Origin: Coralliovum pocilloporae
GTDB taxonomy: Bacteria; Pseudomonadota; Alphaproteobacteria; Rhizobiales; Cohaesibacteraceae
NCBI RefSeq assembly: GCF_030845175.1
Contig: NZ_CP132542.1
Location: 682,001-746,000 of the forward strand
Direction of reading: 5' to 3'
Length of the DNA: 64,000 nt
The notes below the pieces were generated by a model. That model had not been told where the DNA came from and did not search any database. It saw only the letters and a program-made list of their open reading frames with translations. Both the position numbers and the translations under genes were made by a program. Position 1 is the stretch's first letter. Each line of letters starts with the position of its first letter. Of the stretch, positions 1-8,190 are shown in pieces.

Positions 1-1
1 C

Positions 2-418
2 AATGGCTGGCGCTCTTTCTTCAACCTCACTAATATCAGGCCCGCACATAAGCTGGATATCACTACTGAAGACTGGTGCGATGCCGCCGGACACCCCTAC
101 CCGCCTCTTGATGCTGTCATTGGCATGAACATTCTGCATATTGCCCCCTGGACCGTTTCTGAAGGCCTGTTTTCCGGAGCCGGGAAAGCCCTTAAATCTG
201 GAGGGGTTCTGATGATCTATGGCCCGTTCAAGAAAGCCGGGCAGCATATATCAGACAGCAATGTGCAGTTTGACCAGAACCTGCGTCAGACAGACCCAGA
301 CTGGGGCGTCCGTGACCAGGATGACCTTGACAGACTGGCAGTCGGAGCGGGCCTTACACCGGAAGCACCAGAACCGATGCCTGCAAACAATTTTACCCTC
401 ATCTACCGAAAAACGTGA
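2..418 (+). CDS. DUF938 SAM-dependent methyltransferase-like protein (C-terminal part)
   Basis: The gene enters from outside the window; 138 codons of its C-terminal part are visible in the frame starting at base 2. The segment has the pattern of the DUF938 family, a group of class I methyltransferase-like proteins of unknown substrate: a DAVIGMNILHIAPW core, then GGVLMIYGPFKKAG, then a WGVRDQDDLDRLA segment and the terminal PANNFTLIYRK strand. The family normally has about 200 residues, so roughly one third, including the SAM-binding glycine loop, lies upstream of the window. Family membership is clear from these blocks; the methylated substrate is unknown. A 212-base gap with repeat sequence follows. 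Confidence 0.85.
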   Translation, partial: NGWRSFFNLTNIRPAHKLDITTEDWCDAAGHPYPPLDAVIGMNILHIAPWTVSEGLFSGAGKALKSGGVLMIYGPFKKAGQHISDSNVQFDQNLRQTDPDWGVRDQDDLDRLAVGAGLTPEAPEPMPANNFTLIYRKT

Positions 419-498
419 TTGCCTGACAATCCGGGCCTCAATCAGTCGAATAAATCCGCCATCAGCCTGTTAACGTAACAAGAGTCAGACAACTGACC

Positions 499-540
499 TA
501 AAGCACCTGATCTCTAACTTGAATTGGTAACGGTGCTTTA
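499..540. repeat. Inverted repeat TAAAGCACC / GGTGCTTTA
   Basis: A perfect 9-base inverted repeat (499-507 and 532-540) is separated by 24 bases and lies in the gap before the DUF4864 gene. It is just upstream of the hairpin repeat at 546-607. The TTAAAGCAC sequence also abuts the repeat copy near 41023, which suggests both pieces belong to one mosaic intergenic element. No T-tract follows, so it is not a good terminator. Confidence 0.5.
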
Positions 541-545
541 AGAGT

Positions 546-607
546 TTGTTTCTGCGCGAGCTTTCATCTGAAAAGTCTATCAACTTTTCAGAAGCACGTT
601 GTAGACA
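546..607. repeat. Dispersed intergenic hairpin repeat, copy A
   Basis: The core is CTGAAAAG (568-575), an 8-base loop TCTATCAA, and CTTTTCAG (584-591), a perfect 8-bp stem. A TTGTTT hexamer lies 16 bases before the stem and an AAGCACGTT segment follows it. The same arrangement, with the same TTGTTT spacing, recurs at 31116-31177, and a more divergent copy in the opposite orientation lies at 41023-41081. All three are intergenic. Confidence 0.7.
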
Positions 608-630
608 GCCAGTCGGAAGGGAGATTGATC

Positions 631-1056
631 ATGACACGTTTCAGTTTTACAGGTTTATCACTGGTCCTTAGCCTGGTCTCGGGTCTGATCTGGCCAGTTT
701 CAGCCTTCGCGGATACCAGCGAGCGGCAGACGATCATCCATGAGCAGATCCAGGCTTTTCAGGCCGACGACACCCGACAGGCCTGGTCTTATGCAGCACC
801 TGCCATTCAGGTGCGCTTTGGTGATGCGGATCAGTTCATGAGCATGGTGCGCAGCCAGTATCAGCCACTATACCGCCCCCGCGCCTACACGATGGGGGAA
901 ACAGTCGAAACGCCGCGTGGCCCCGGACAGATCGTTCATGTGATTGATGATCAGGGCCGCCCATGGCAGGCGCTCTACCTGTTCACGGCTGACAACAAGG
1001 ATGAGTGGAAAATCAGCGGCTGCTATCTCCACCTGCTACCAGGCGAGGATATCTAG
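631..1056 (+). CDS. DUF4864 domain-containing secreted protein
   Basis: A 141-residue protein with an N-terminal signal peptide (hydrophobic run to about residue 25, cleavage likely after AFA). The rest matches the DUF4864 pattern: an IHEQIQAFQADD helix, ASYAAPAIQ-like segment, FMSMVRSQYQPLYRPR, and a terminal WKISGCYLHLLPG strand. The ATG at 631 is preferred over a TTG at 625 because GGAAGGGAG ends 6 bases before it. The family resembles NTF2/SnoaL-type cystatin-like folds, which is inference; no enzymatic residues can be named. It is a single gene, convergent with the MBL hydrolase 18 bases downstream. Function unknown, likely periplasmic. Confidence 0.8.
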   Translation: MTRFSFTGLSLVLSLVSGLIWPVSAFADTSERQTIIHEQIQAFQADDTRQAWSYAAPAIQVRFGDADQFMSMVRSQYQPLYRPRAYTMGETVETPRGPGQIVHVIDDQGRPWQALYLFTADNKDEWKISGCYLHLLPGEDI

Positions 1057-1074
1057 AATACGTCCCGATGCCGT

Positions 1075-1713
1075 CTATCTGAGGAACGGGTTCGTTGCCC
1101 GCTCCTCACCAATGGTGGAATGCGGGCCGTGCCCGCAGATAAAGGTCACATCATCACCAAGCGGCAGAAGCTTCTCTGTAATGGACTTGATCAGCGTATC
1201 ATGATCACCACCCGGTAGATCGGTCCGCCCGACAGAGCCCTTGAACAGTACATCCCCGACCAGCGCAAAGCGGCTTTCTGCCTGATAGAACACAACATGG
1301 CCTGGCGCGTGTCCCGGACAATGGAGAACGTCGAAATCAAGTCCCGCGATCGAGACCACATCCCCTTCCTGAAGCCAGCGATCCGGCTCAATCGTCTTGA
1401 CCTCCGGCATATTGAACTGGGCAGCCTGATCAGCCACACGTTCAATCAGCTTGCGATCATCTTCATGCGGGCCCTCAACCTCCACATCAAGCAGGTCACG
1501 AAGGTCGGCTGCTCCACCAATATGATCGATGTGGCCATGGGTCAGCAGGATCCGCTCGACCTGAACTTCATTCTCTTCGAGAACCTGCCGGATAACGTCC
1601 ACATCCCCGCCCGGATCAATCACCACACCGTTCTTCGTTTCGTCATCCCATATAATGGTGCAGTTCTGCTGAAACGGGGTCACCGGAACAATAGCAACTT
1701 TCATCTGAGGCAT
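1075..1713 (-). CDS. MBL-fold metallo-hydrolase, YcbL/glyoxalase II-like
   Basis: A 212-residue metallo-beta-lactamase fold hydrolase. The THGHIDH motif (residues 58-64) supplies H59, H61, D63 and H64, the dinuclear metal ligands; CPGHAPGH near 135 gives the next histidine, a GDVLF segment near 155 the bridging aspartate, and CGHGP near 195 the last histidine. The compact size and the VTPFQQNC start match the YcbL group, related to type II glyoxalases but without the C-terminal substrate domain of GloB. It probably hydrolyses a thioester of the S-lactoylglutathione type in the cytoplasm; the true substrate is not shown by the sequence. It stands 39 bases downstream of the DUF922 gene on the same strand. 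Confidence 0.85.
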   Translation of the reverse strand: MPQMKVAIVPVTPFQQNCTIIWDDETKNGVVIDPGGDVDVIRQVLEENEVQVERILLTHGHIDHIGGAADLRDLLDVEVEGPHEDDRKLIERVADQAAQFNMPEVKTIEPDRWLQEGDVVSIAGLDFDVLHCPGHAPGHVVFYQAESRFALVGDVLFKGSVGRTDLPGGDHDTLIKSITEKLLPLGDDVTFICGHGPHSTIGEERATNPFLR

Positions 1714-1752
1714 GGGAAACCTTTGAGGTTGAGCTGTGTGAAAAACTGCTGA

Positions 1753-2442
1753 TCAGCGACCAGAAGAGCGTTCGATCATCAATCGATCCAGATCCGTAAG
1801 AACAATTTCCCGCTTCGGCGGATTCCTGAATTCTTTCAGAGCCTGACGCATAAGGGCAAGTCGACTGACACGACGGGATTCCTTCTGGTCAAAAGCGAAA
1901 TGCTGCGCCTCACACCGCTGTGCTTCTTTCTTGATAATAGCCGACACCTTGTCTTCCAGAACAGAGCAGGTCTTGCTCGGGCGCAAAGCCCTGACCTTCT
2001 GGTCAATCCGCTTTGCACAACCAAGATAGATCTTGCGATGCGTCAGTTCGTGGCTTTCGGCTTTTTTGTAGAAGCGCTTGAAGTTCTTCAACGTCCGGGC
2101 CGGAACGCCATTTGTGGTGCGAAGCTTCGGCAGGGTAATCTCGAACTTCGTGACAACACCAAAGCCTTTGATCCGACACCGGTCTGTCTTTACCAGACGG
2201 CCTTTCAGAGAGAAATCCTGCTCAATGGACGCAAGCGCATGGCTGCCATCCACAATCGGCCCGCGCTGGTCCATATTTGAGACGATATCAGCGGCAGACT
2301 TGCCACGGATCGTATAGTGCTTGATCTCGGTTTTGGTTTCCACATCAGCATAGGCCATATTGCCGATAACCAGAAAACCGGCCGCCAGAGCGGTTATACG
2401 TCCAACCCTATTGCCCCAACCTGTCCACAACACGATACGCAA
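1753..2442 (-). CDS. DUF922 family putative secreted Zn-dependent protease
   Basis: A 229-residue protein with an N-terminal hydrophobic segment (about residues 15-32) ending in MAYAD, consistent with a signal peptide. The GKSAADIVSNMDQRGP block, the ALASIEQDFSL block and a HELTH zinc-binding motif (HExxH, residues 131-135) followed by a conserved cysteine near 142 fit DUF922, a group of predicted periplasmic metalloproteases. The tail is long, basic and charged. The HExxH motif is directly visible; protease activity is inferred from family knowledge. No clear partner is evident among its neighbours. Confidence 0.75.
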   Translation of the reverse strand: MRIVLWTGWGNRVGRITALAAGFLVIGNMAYADVETKTEIKHYTIRGKSAADIVSNMDQRGPIVDGSHALASIEQDFSLKGRLVKTDRCRIKGFGVVTKFEITLPKLRTTNGVPARTLKNFKRFYKKAESHELTHRKIYLGCAKRIDQKVRALRPSKTCSVLEDKVSAIIKKEAQRCEAQHFAFDQKESRRVSRLALMRQALKEFRNPPKREIVLTDLDRLMIERSSGR

Positions 2443-2519
2443 CCCTCACCTGTCCCGATACGAGTTTCCAAGTGTTGCACGAGCCTGTGCCCACTGCAAT
2501 CAACAAGTGCCACTTTCTG

Positions 2520-3395
2520 TCAGACAACACACAAGTCATCCGGCTCCATCATGGATGGCTCAAGCATTTGCTCAGTTGCGACAGACCGGAACAGGGAGTG
2601 CCCCAGACGCGGCGCGGCGCCGTCCACATTTGGCGCTCCCGCCTTGTTACGATCCGATCTGGAGACCGTACGGGTCTCGAAATTGAATCGGGTTCGACCT
2701 GTCGTATTCACTGCAGATGCATGCAGATGATAACCGGAGAAGGCCACGATCTCGCCAGGCCTGATATCAAGCGGAAGCACAGAAGACGCGTCCGGTTCTT
2801 CTGTCACAGTCGGCAAAAGAGGATAGTCGCTACGATCCCCTGACCGGACACGCCGCATCAGTTCATCGAAATCCCAATCACCGCTGTCATTGGCAATCGG
2901 AGTGTCCCAGTAGTACGGATAGAAGAGTACGGTTGTTGCTTCCTGGATATCGTAGATCGGGGCCCACCAGTTGATCTGCTGCGCGATATTTGTCGCCCAA
3001 CCATCTCTGTGAGCAGGCAACGCTCTGACACGCCAGCTCCACAGCGCCTGATTACTGGGCTGGCGCCTCAGCTTGCGGATATCCTCATAGACATCAGACG
3101 GATCATATCCAAGCTCCTCAAACATGCCCCGATAAAGCCGGGAAACATCCTCATCTGTCCTGAACCGCTTGGCGACCTCACCAACAATCCTGTTGAAACT
3201 CTCGCCATCCAGATGATTTTCCGCGTCCCTCGGATCATGTGGGGAGAAGGCCTCCTTAAGGGCAAGGCGAGCCCAGTCTGACAGCGCCTTGACGGACTGT
3301 AATTCTGTCAGAATCACAATCTCACCGGAAAAGACACGTTCCCCCAACTCGTCACATCCGATCTCACGCCCCAGTCGAACAACACACATCTGCAT
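2520..3395 (-). CDS. Putative 2-oxoglutarate/Fe(II)-dependent oxygenase
   Basis: A 291-residue soluble protein. The PAHRDGW segment gives an H-x-D pair (H129, D131), and about 95 residues later FSGYHLHASAVN gives a distal histidine (H225) followed by TGRTRFNFETR, where R234 or R236 would hold the 2-oxoglutarate carboxylate. This spacing and order are those of phytanoyl-CoA-dioxygenase-like enzymes. IVAFSG before the distal His is also typical. The N-terminal third has no recognisable domain. Substrate is unknown. The last residues (MMEPDDLCVV) are not informative. The gene stands alone, 170 bases downstream of the sensor kinase on the same strand. Confidence 0.6.
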   Translation of the reverse strand: MQMCVVRLGREIGCDELGERVFSGEIVILTELQSVKALSDWARLALKEAFSPHDPRDAENHLDGESFNRIVGEVAKRFRTDEDVSRLYRGMFEELGYDPSDVYEDIRKLRRQPSNQALWSWRVRALPAHRDGWATNIAQQINWWAPIYDIQEATTVLFYPYYWDTPIANDSGDWDFDELMRRVRSGDRSDYPLLPTVTEEPDASSVLPLDIRPGEIVAFSGYHLHASAVNTTGRTRFNFETRTVSRSDRNKAGAPNVDGAAPRLGHSLFRSVATEQMLEPSMMEPDDLCVV

Positions 3396-3565
3396 GAACC
3401 CCAGCTTTCAATAGGAATTGCAGACTTGCCATTGATCAGAGCTGCATTCTAGCTTCCCGGCGTCACAGAAGTCGCATGATGAACAGACGTACAATTTGCC
3501 GCACGGCATCCAGCAACAGAAATCGGTTGCTACAATCAAACCGGTAGCACTTTGGCAAAATCTTC

Positions 3566-4978
3566 TTAAGCCGGGATACGCAAAGTTACCCGCAGGCCAC
3601 CGGCGGGGCTGTCCGACAGCTGGATATCACCGCCGTGCCCGCGGGCCGCATCCCGCGCGATGGTCAATCCGAGGCCTGTTCCACCGATGTCCTGGTTTCT
3701 GGCACTGTCAACACGGTAGAACGGCTTGAATACATTATCCCGCTCCTCAGCAGAAATCCCTGGCCCGTTATCGTCGACAATGACTGTAAGCCAGCCGCCG
3801 GAATGGTCTCCTGCCACCGTCACCTGATCCGCGAATTTGGCTGCATTCCGGATAAGGTTCCCGATGCAGCGTTTCATCGCACCCGGCCTCAGGAAAACAG
3901 ACGGCTCCCCTTCAAAGGACAGGGAAACACGTGCACCTTCATGAGAGACTTCACCAGCCAGACCAGACAACAGGACGGCTATGTTAACGTCCTCCGGCTC
4001 TTCACCCGCTGTACCTTTGGCAAAGGCCATATAGTCTTCCATCATCCGCTGCATCTCATCCACATCCGCTTCCATGTCACGGGCCTCGGGATTATCTCCC
4101 AGCAGCGCCAGCTGAAGCTTGAAGCGGGTCAGGATGGTGCGAAGGTCATGGCTGACGCCTGCCAGCATCGTGGTGCGCTGGTCAATCTGCCGCTCGATCC
4201 GTCGGCTCATCTCGATAAAGGCAAGACTTGCCTGACGCACTTCCCGAGCGCCCCTTGGCCTGAAGTCCCGCGGCACGGCACGCCCTTTACCGAAGCGCTC
4301 CGCAGCTTCCGCCAACCGCTGGATCGGGCGGATCTGGTTTCGCAGAAACAGGATCGAGACGAGGATCAGCACAAGAGCTGTCCCCATCATCCAGACAATG
4401 AAGATATGTGAGTTGGAGGCATAAGTCTGACTGCGGCGGGCAAAGACCTGGAGAATACGTCCGTCCAGCGCAACACGGATTTCGACAAGATTGGACCGCC
4501 CCACAGTATCAAGCCAGAACGGCCGGCCAATCCTGCTGCCAAGCTCGGCGCTCAAGGCCCGGTCGAGCAGGGAGAAGAACGGTTTCGGTCCCGTACGCGG
4601 CAGCGTGTCCTCTTCCAGAAAGGCCATATTCAGCCCCAGACGTTGGGCTGCTATCTCAACAATCTTGTCCTGCTGTTCAGGCTCCTTGAACGTATCTGCC
4701 AGCTCAATCACTGCCGCAATGTCTTGCGACAGAGACGCAGACAGACGCTGGGTCACGGTCTGCCAATGGCGCTCCATGAAGACAAAGGCCAGAACACTCT
4801 GCAGAATGACCATCGGCATGATGACGATAAGCAGAGACCGGCCAAACAGGCCCTTTGGCATACGCCGGGCCAGCCCACGCGCAAACCTGTGCCAGAACCC
4901 CAGCGGACTGGGCCTGTGTTCCGTCATAACCGCCTTCGGGCTATCGGGGTCTGCCCCCAATCTGCTCTGCTCAGACAC
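3566..4978 (-). CDS. EnvZ-like sensor histidine kinase
   Basis: A 470-residue inner-membrane kinase. Order of parts: basic N-terminus, transmembrane helix about 48-68, periplasmic sensor about 70-190, second helix about 191-212, HAMP linker about 213-265 with the N-terminal IRPIQRLAEAAERFG, H-box GVSHDLRTILTRF with phosphoacceptor H277, and a HATPase domain with N-box NLIRNAAKF, G1 DDNGPGI and G2 GGTGLGL. The usual H-box proline (SHDLRTPLT) is isoleucine. The gene starts 2 bases after the response regulator ends, so they are co-translated. The start used is GTG at 4978; ATG at 4927 is an alternative that would remove 17 residues. Confidence 0.9.
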   Translation of the reverse strand: MSEQSRLGADPDSPKAVMTEHRPSPLGFWHRFARGLARRMPKGLFGRSLLIVIMPMVILQSVLAFVFMERHWQTVTQRLSASLSQDIAAVIELADTFKEPEQQDKIVEIAAQRLGLNMAFLEEDTLPRTGPKPFFSLLDRALSAELGSRIGRPFWLDTVGRSNLVEIRVALDGRILQVFARRSQTYASNSHIFIVWMMGTALVLILVSILFLRNQIRPIQRLAEAAERFGKGRAVPRDFRPRGAREVRQASLAFIEMSRRIERQIDQRTTMLAGVSHDLRTILTRFKLQLALLGDNPEARDMEADVDEMQRMMEDYMAFAKGTAGEEPEDVNIAVLLSGLAGEVSHEGARVSLSFEGEPSVFLRPGAMKRCIGNLIRNAAKFADQVTVAGDHSGGWLTVIVDDNGPGISAEERDNVFKPFYRVDSARNQDIGGTGLGLTIARDAARGHGGDIQLSDSPAGGLRVTLRIPA

Positions 4979-4980
4979 GT

Positions 4981-5697
4981 TCAGTCCGTCACCAGCCTGT
5001 ACCCGATCCCGCGCACGGTCTGCAGGTAGCGGGGATTGGCCGGATCAGCTTCAATCTTCCGGCGCAAGCGGTTGATCTGAACATCAACCGTTCGTTCACC
5101 CGCACCATCAGCAGACGCCAGCTCATGGCGCGGCACAGTATCCCCGATCTTGTGGGCCAGCATGACCAGAAGCTCCCGCTCCCGCTCAGTCAGACGAACA
5201 GGAACCCCGTGACCGGACAATTCCTGACGCTTTACATCAAAAACGAAAGAGCCGAATTTCAAACTGTCGAGAACCGGTTTTTCCGCAAAACCGTCCCGCT
5301 TCAGAATGTTACTGATCCGCAACAGCAATTCGCGCGGCTCAAACGGCTTTGCCAGATAGTCATCGGCCCCAAGCTCCAATCCCTGGATCCGGTTCTCTGT
5401 CTCCGCCCGTGCCGTCAGCATCAGGATCGGAACAGACAGGGTCTCGCGGAGAGAACTTACGAGGGAAAAGCCACTCTCTCCAGGCATCATGACATCAACA
5501 ATCAGCAGATCAAATGACAGGCTCGCAAGCTTGCGCCTTGCATCCGCTGCATCTTCCGCCTCGGTCACACGAAAGCCATTCGTTCCCAGATAGCGATGCA
5601 GCAGCGACCGGATCCGGCTGTCATCATCGACCACAAGCAGATGCGGCGCATCATCAGTCAGTTGAACCGGATTTGTCTGTTCAGATGGAGGAACCAT
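4981..5697 (-). CDS. petR: OmpR/PetR-type response regulator
   Basis: A 238-residue regulator. The receiver domain has the acidic pair VVDDDS, phosphoacceptor D68 (IVDVMMPGESG), T95 and K117 (LAKPFEP). The C-terminal winged helix ends NRLRRKIEADPANPRYLQTVRGIGYRL, the classic OmpR pattern. A MarR gene lies 14 bases upstream and a kinase directly downstream. In Rhodobacter capsulatus the MarR-like PetP and OmpR-like PetR are needed for cytochrome bc1 expression, and this pair has the same order; a complete petABC operon is present at 31.2-33.9 kb. The symbol is by analogy; direct control of petABC is inference. Confidence 0.8.
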   Translation of the reverse strand: MVPPSEQTNPVQLTDDAPHLLVVDDDSRIRSLLHRYLGTNGFRVTEAEDAADARRKLASLSFDLLIVDVMMPGESGFSLVSSLRETLSVPILMLTARAETENRIQGLELGADDYLAKPFEPRELLLRISNILKRDGFAEKPVLDSLKFGSFVFDVKRQELSGHGVPVRLTERERELLVMLAHKIGDTVPRHELASADGAGERTVDVQINRLRRKIEADPANPRYLQTVRGIGYRLVTD

Positions 5698-5711
5698 GTC
5701 GGAACGTCACC

Positions 5712-6287
5712 TCACTTCGTCTCGATTTCCGAGACAGGCTGGCCAGTCTTCACAAAGCTGCGGACATCCCCCTGCTGCTCACCATTGATCATCGACATGA
5801 GGAACCGCTCAATCACCTGACGCTCTCCAGGGGATGCATCCAGTAGAGCTTTCGCAATCCGCTCGGATTGGGGTCGGAGCAAGGCGAGAGCCAGAGAACG
5901 CCCCTCCTCTGTCGGATAGAGCAGCCGTTGCCTGCGATCCGTCGGACCCTGTTTCTGGATAATATAACCCTTGTCAACAAGCTGCTTGAGAACACGCCCG
6001 AGGCTCTGCTTGGTAATCTGCAGGATATCGAGAAGGTCAGCGACCCGGATCCCCGGATTACGATTGACGAAATGCAGAACCCGGTGATGGGCCCGTCCGA
6101 ATTCAAATTCCTGAAGAATCTCATCCGGGTCCCGGGTAAAATCGCGATACGCAAAAAACAACAACTCAATCAGATCAAAGGGAATTCCCTCTTCCGACGA
6201 CATTGGCGTTGTGATCAGACCTGCACCGTCATCCAGAGCATCATCATCTGAATTGTCAGATTGCGTCGGAAAAATTAAGTCAGCCAT
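5712..6287 (-). CDS. petP: MarR family transcriptional regulator, PetP-like
   Basis: A 191-residue winged-helix protein. It has an acidic N-terminal extension (about 1-35), a GRAHHRVLHFVNRNPGIRV segment, the recognition helix region ITKQSLGRVLKQLVDKGYI, and the wing GPTDRRQRLLYPTEEG typical of MarR. It heads an apparent three-gene operon with the OmpR-type regulator and the kinase. It is divergent from ilvE over 202 bases, and a near-palindromic AAGTTGTACAAATT at 6317-6330 lies 30 bases upstream of its start, a plausible operator for autoregulation. The PetP name rests on gene order and family, not on a direct comparison. Confidence 0.8.
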   Translation of the reverse strand: MADLIFPTQSDNSDDDALDDGAGLITTPMSSEEGIPFDLIELLFFAYRDFTRDPDEILQEFEFGRAHHRVLHFVNRNPGIRVADLLDILQITKQSLGRVLKQLVDKGYIIQKQGPTDRRQRLLYPTEEGRSLALALLRPQSERIAKALLDASPGERQVIERFLMSMINGEQQGDVRSFVKTGQPVSEIETK

Positions 6288-6316
6288 ATTGACATATTTT
6301 TTTACGATTGTTACTG

Positions 6317-6330
6317 AAGTTGTACAAATT
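6317..6330. promoter_or_regulatory. Candidate MarR operator palindrome
   Basis: AAGTTGTACAAATT is a 14-base palindrome with one mismatched pair, centred in the spacer between the divergent MarR and ilvE genes and about 30 bases before the MarR start codon. MarR proteins bind such short AT-rich palindromes and often autoregulate; binding here is inference. A TATAAT hexamer on the minus strand (6354-6349) could be a -10 box for the MarR gene, but no matching -35 is evident. Confidence 0.35.
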
Positions 6331-6489
6331 GCGAAAGGATAGAACCCAATTATACGATTTCCTTGAAGCGGAGCCCGGTTTCAACTGAGAACCATCCAAA
6401 TCAGGATCGACATTACCGGGTCTGGCCACGCAACGCAAAGCGAACCGACGCCGAGAGGCGAAAGATACAATAATGCAGGAGTAAGGAAA

Positions 6490-7386
6490 ATGGCTGGTCT
6501 GCCATTCGATCAAAGAGAGGGCGTCATCTGGTACAATGGCGAATTCGTTGACTGGGCGGATGCCAAAGTCCATGTCCTGACCCACGGCCTCCACTACGGA
6601 AGCTGCGTCTTCGAAGGTGAGCGCGCCTATGGCGGCAAGATCTTCAAGCTGACGGAACATACAGAGCGTCTGATTGAATCAGGCCGCATTCTCGGTTTTG
6701 AGGTTCCATATTCTGTCGAAGAGATCGACGCAGCCTGTGTGGAAATCCTCGACCGGATGAACCTGGTTGATGCCTATCTTCGCCCTGTTGCATGGCGCGG
6801 CAGTGAAATGATGGGTGTATCCGCCCAGCAGAACCGCATCAATGTTGCCATCGCTGCCTGGGAATGGCCATCCTATTTCAAGCCGGAAGAGCGCCTGAAA
6901 GGCATTCGTCTGGATATGGCAGAATACCGTCGCCCGGATCCGGCAACAGCCCCATGCCGCTCAAAAGCCGCTGGCCTCTATATGATCTGCACCCTGTCAA
7001 AGCACGCAGCTGAGGCAAAGGGTTATGCTGACGCCCTGATGCTGGACTATCGCGGCCTCGTCGCCGAAGCAACCGGAGCCAATGTCTTCTTCATCAAGGA
7101 TGGTGAAGTACATACACCAAAGCCCGACTGCTTCCTTGACGGCATCACACGCCGGACCGTGATTGATCTGATCAAGCGCCGCGGCGTCAACGTCATTGAA
7201 CGGGCAATCAAGCCGGAAGAAATGTCAGATTTCGAAGAGTGCTTCCTCACAGGAACCGCTGCCGAAGTGACACCGGTTTCAGAGATCGGCCCCTACACAT
7301 TCTCCGTCGGAGAGCTTTCCAAAGCCCTGATGGAAGACTATACGGCAGAAGTCACACCTGCCAGCTCGGGCGAGGCAGCTGCTTGA
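6490..7386 (+). CDS. ilvE: Branched-chain amino acid aminotransferase
   Basis: A 298-residue fold-type IV PLP enzyme that interconverts leucine, isoleucine and valine with their 2-oxo acids. Key features: HGLHYGSCVFEGERAY substrate loop, catalytic lysine K159 in CRSKAAGLY, E193 in LVAEATGANVFF, and the cofactor-binding GITRRTVIDL and FLTGTAAEV segments. Its length is normal. AGGAG about 8 bases upstream supports the start. It is monocistronic: a strong bidirectional terminator follows 20 bases after the stop. It is divergent from the MarR-OmpR-kinase operon, an arrangement common in Alphaproteobacteria. Confidence 0.95.
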   Translation: MAGLPFDQREGVIWYNGEFVDWADAKVHVLTHGLHYGSCVFEGERAYGGKIFKLTEHTERLIESGRILGFEVPYSVEEIDAACVEILDRMNLVDAYLRPVAWRGSEMMGVSAQQNRINVAIAAWEWPSYFKPEERLKGIRLDMAEYRRPDPATAPCRSKAAGLYMICTLSKHAAEAKGYADALMLDYRGLVAEATGANVFFIKDGEVHTPKPDCFLDGITRRTVIDLIKRRGVNVIERAIKPEEMSDFEECFLTGTAAEVTPVSEIGPYTFSVGELSKALMEDYTAEVTPASSGEAAA

Positions 7387-7405
7387 TAAAAGCCTGATAG
7401 ACCAC

Positions 7406-7438
7406 AAAAAAACCGGCGATCAGATCGCCGGTTTTTTT
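7406..7438. terminator. Bidirectional intrinsic terminator between ilvE and moaE
   Basis: CCGGCGAT (7413-7420) pairs perfectly with ATCGCCGG (7424-7431) across a 3-base loop, flanked by seven A on one side and seven T on the other. It therefore ends in a U-tract on either strand and serves both the plus-strand ilvE and the minus-strand moaE transcripts. Confidence 0.95.
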
Positions 7439-7464
7439 GTTGAAAGCTCTCTGTACCCGGGCGC

Positions 7465-7935
7465 TCAGTCCTGCCAGCGTAGCAACGCCTCGTCATCATC
7501 TTCCTTGGCGTCCACCCAACCGCCCGGTTCCCCGGTCTTGGGATATTCCTTTTTCCAGAAGGGCGCTCTGGTCTTGAGAAAGTCCATGACAAACTCAGCA
7601 GACTGAAAGGCTGCCCGACGATGGCGGGACGCTGTCAGGACAAGGACAATATCCGAACACGGATCAAGCTTGCCGTAACGATGGATGACTGTGATACCCT
7701 GAAGCGGCCAGCGCTCGGCGGCCTGCTCGGCCACACGCTGAATCTCGGCTTCAGCCATGCCCGGATAATGCTCCAGCTCAAGCGCATTCAGGCTACCTTC
7801 CTCATCCCGGCATATTCCAGTGAAGGATACAATGGCGCCGATATTCGTACGACCGGCCCGCAAAGCATTGCTTTCGGCAACACAGTCAAACGCCTCGGTC
7901 TGAACAGCAATCTTGATCGGGCAGTCATCACTCAT
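7465..7935 (-). CDS. moaE: Molybdopterin synthase catalytic subunit
   Basis: A 156-residue MoaE. With MoaD it converts cyclic pyranopterin monophosphate to molybdopterin by inserting two sulfurs. Visible motifs: IVSFTGICRDE, LELEHYPGMAE, ASRHRRAAFQSAEF, and LKTRAPFWKKE with K121 and K128, which correspond to the catalytic lysines of the E. coli protein. It lies 3 bases downstream of moaD, last in a pgsA-moaD-moaE run, and ends at a bidirectional terminator. The C-terminal tail is acidic. Confidence 0.95.
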   Translation of the reverse strand: MSDDCPIKIAVQTEAFDCVAESNALRAGRTNIGAIVSFTGICRDEEGSLNALELEHYPGMAEAEIQRVAEQAAERWPLQGITVIHRYGKLDPCSDIVLVLTASRHRRAAFQSAEFVMDFLKTRAPFWKKEYPKTGEPGGWVDAKEDDDEALLRWQD

Positions 7936-7938
7936 TGT

Positions 7939-8190
7939 TCAGCCACCTGTCATGGGTGGGAAAAAGGCCACTTCACGCGCCTGCCCAAGCGGGTCTGCAT
8001 GATCTGCGTGGGTCTGATCAAGCGCGACACGCACCAGTTCCGCCTGCTCAAAGGCATAGGCATAGGTTTCATCACGGGACCTGAGCCAGGAGAGCAGATC
8101 CGCTACTGTCTCAACGCTGTCCGGCAGTTCCACCTCTTCGTCTCCGACACCAATCCGCTCACGAATCCAGGCAAAATACAGCAGCTTCAC
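7939..8190 (-). CDS. moaD: Molybdopterin synthase sulfur carrier subunit
   Basis: An 83-residue ubiquitin-fold protein ending in the diagnostic Gly-Gly (FFPPMTGG), the C-terminus that is adenylated and thiocarboxylated to deliver sulfur to MoaE. The start KLLYFAWIRERIG and the VALDQTHADHADPL segment fit MoaD. Its start codon overlaps the pgsA stop by 4 bases (8187-8190) and moaE follows after 3 bases, so synthase subunits are made in coupled fashion. Confidence 0.95.
   Translation of the reverse strand: MKLLYFAWIRERIGVGDEEVELPDSVETVADLLSWLRSRDETYAYAFEQAELVRVALDQTHADHADPLGQAREVAFFPPMTGG

Noticed and set aside
3635..4411. 258-codon plus-strand frame opposite the sensor kinase
   Set aside because: The kinase has all its motifs on the other strand, and this frame has none.
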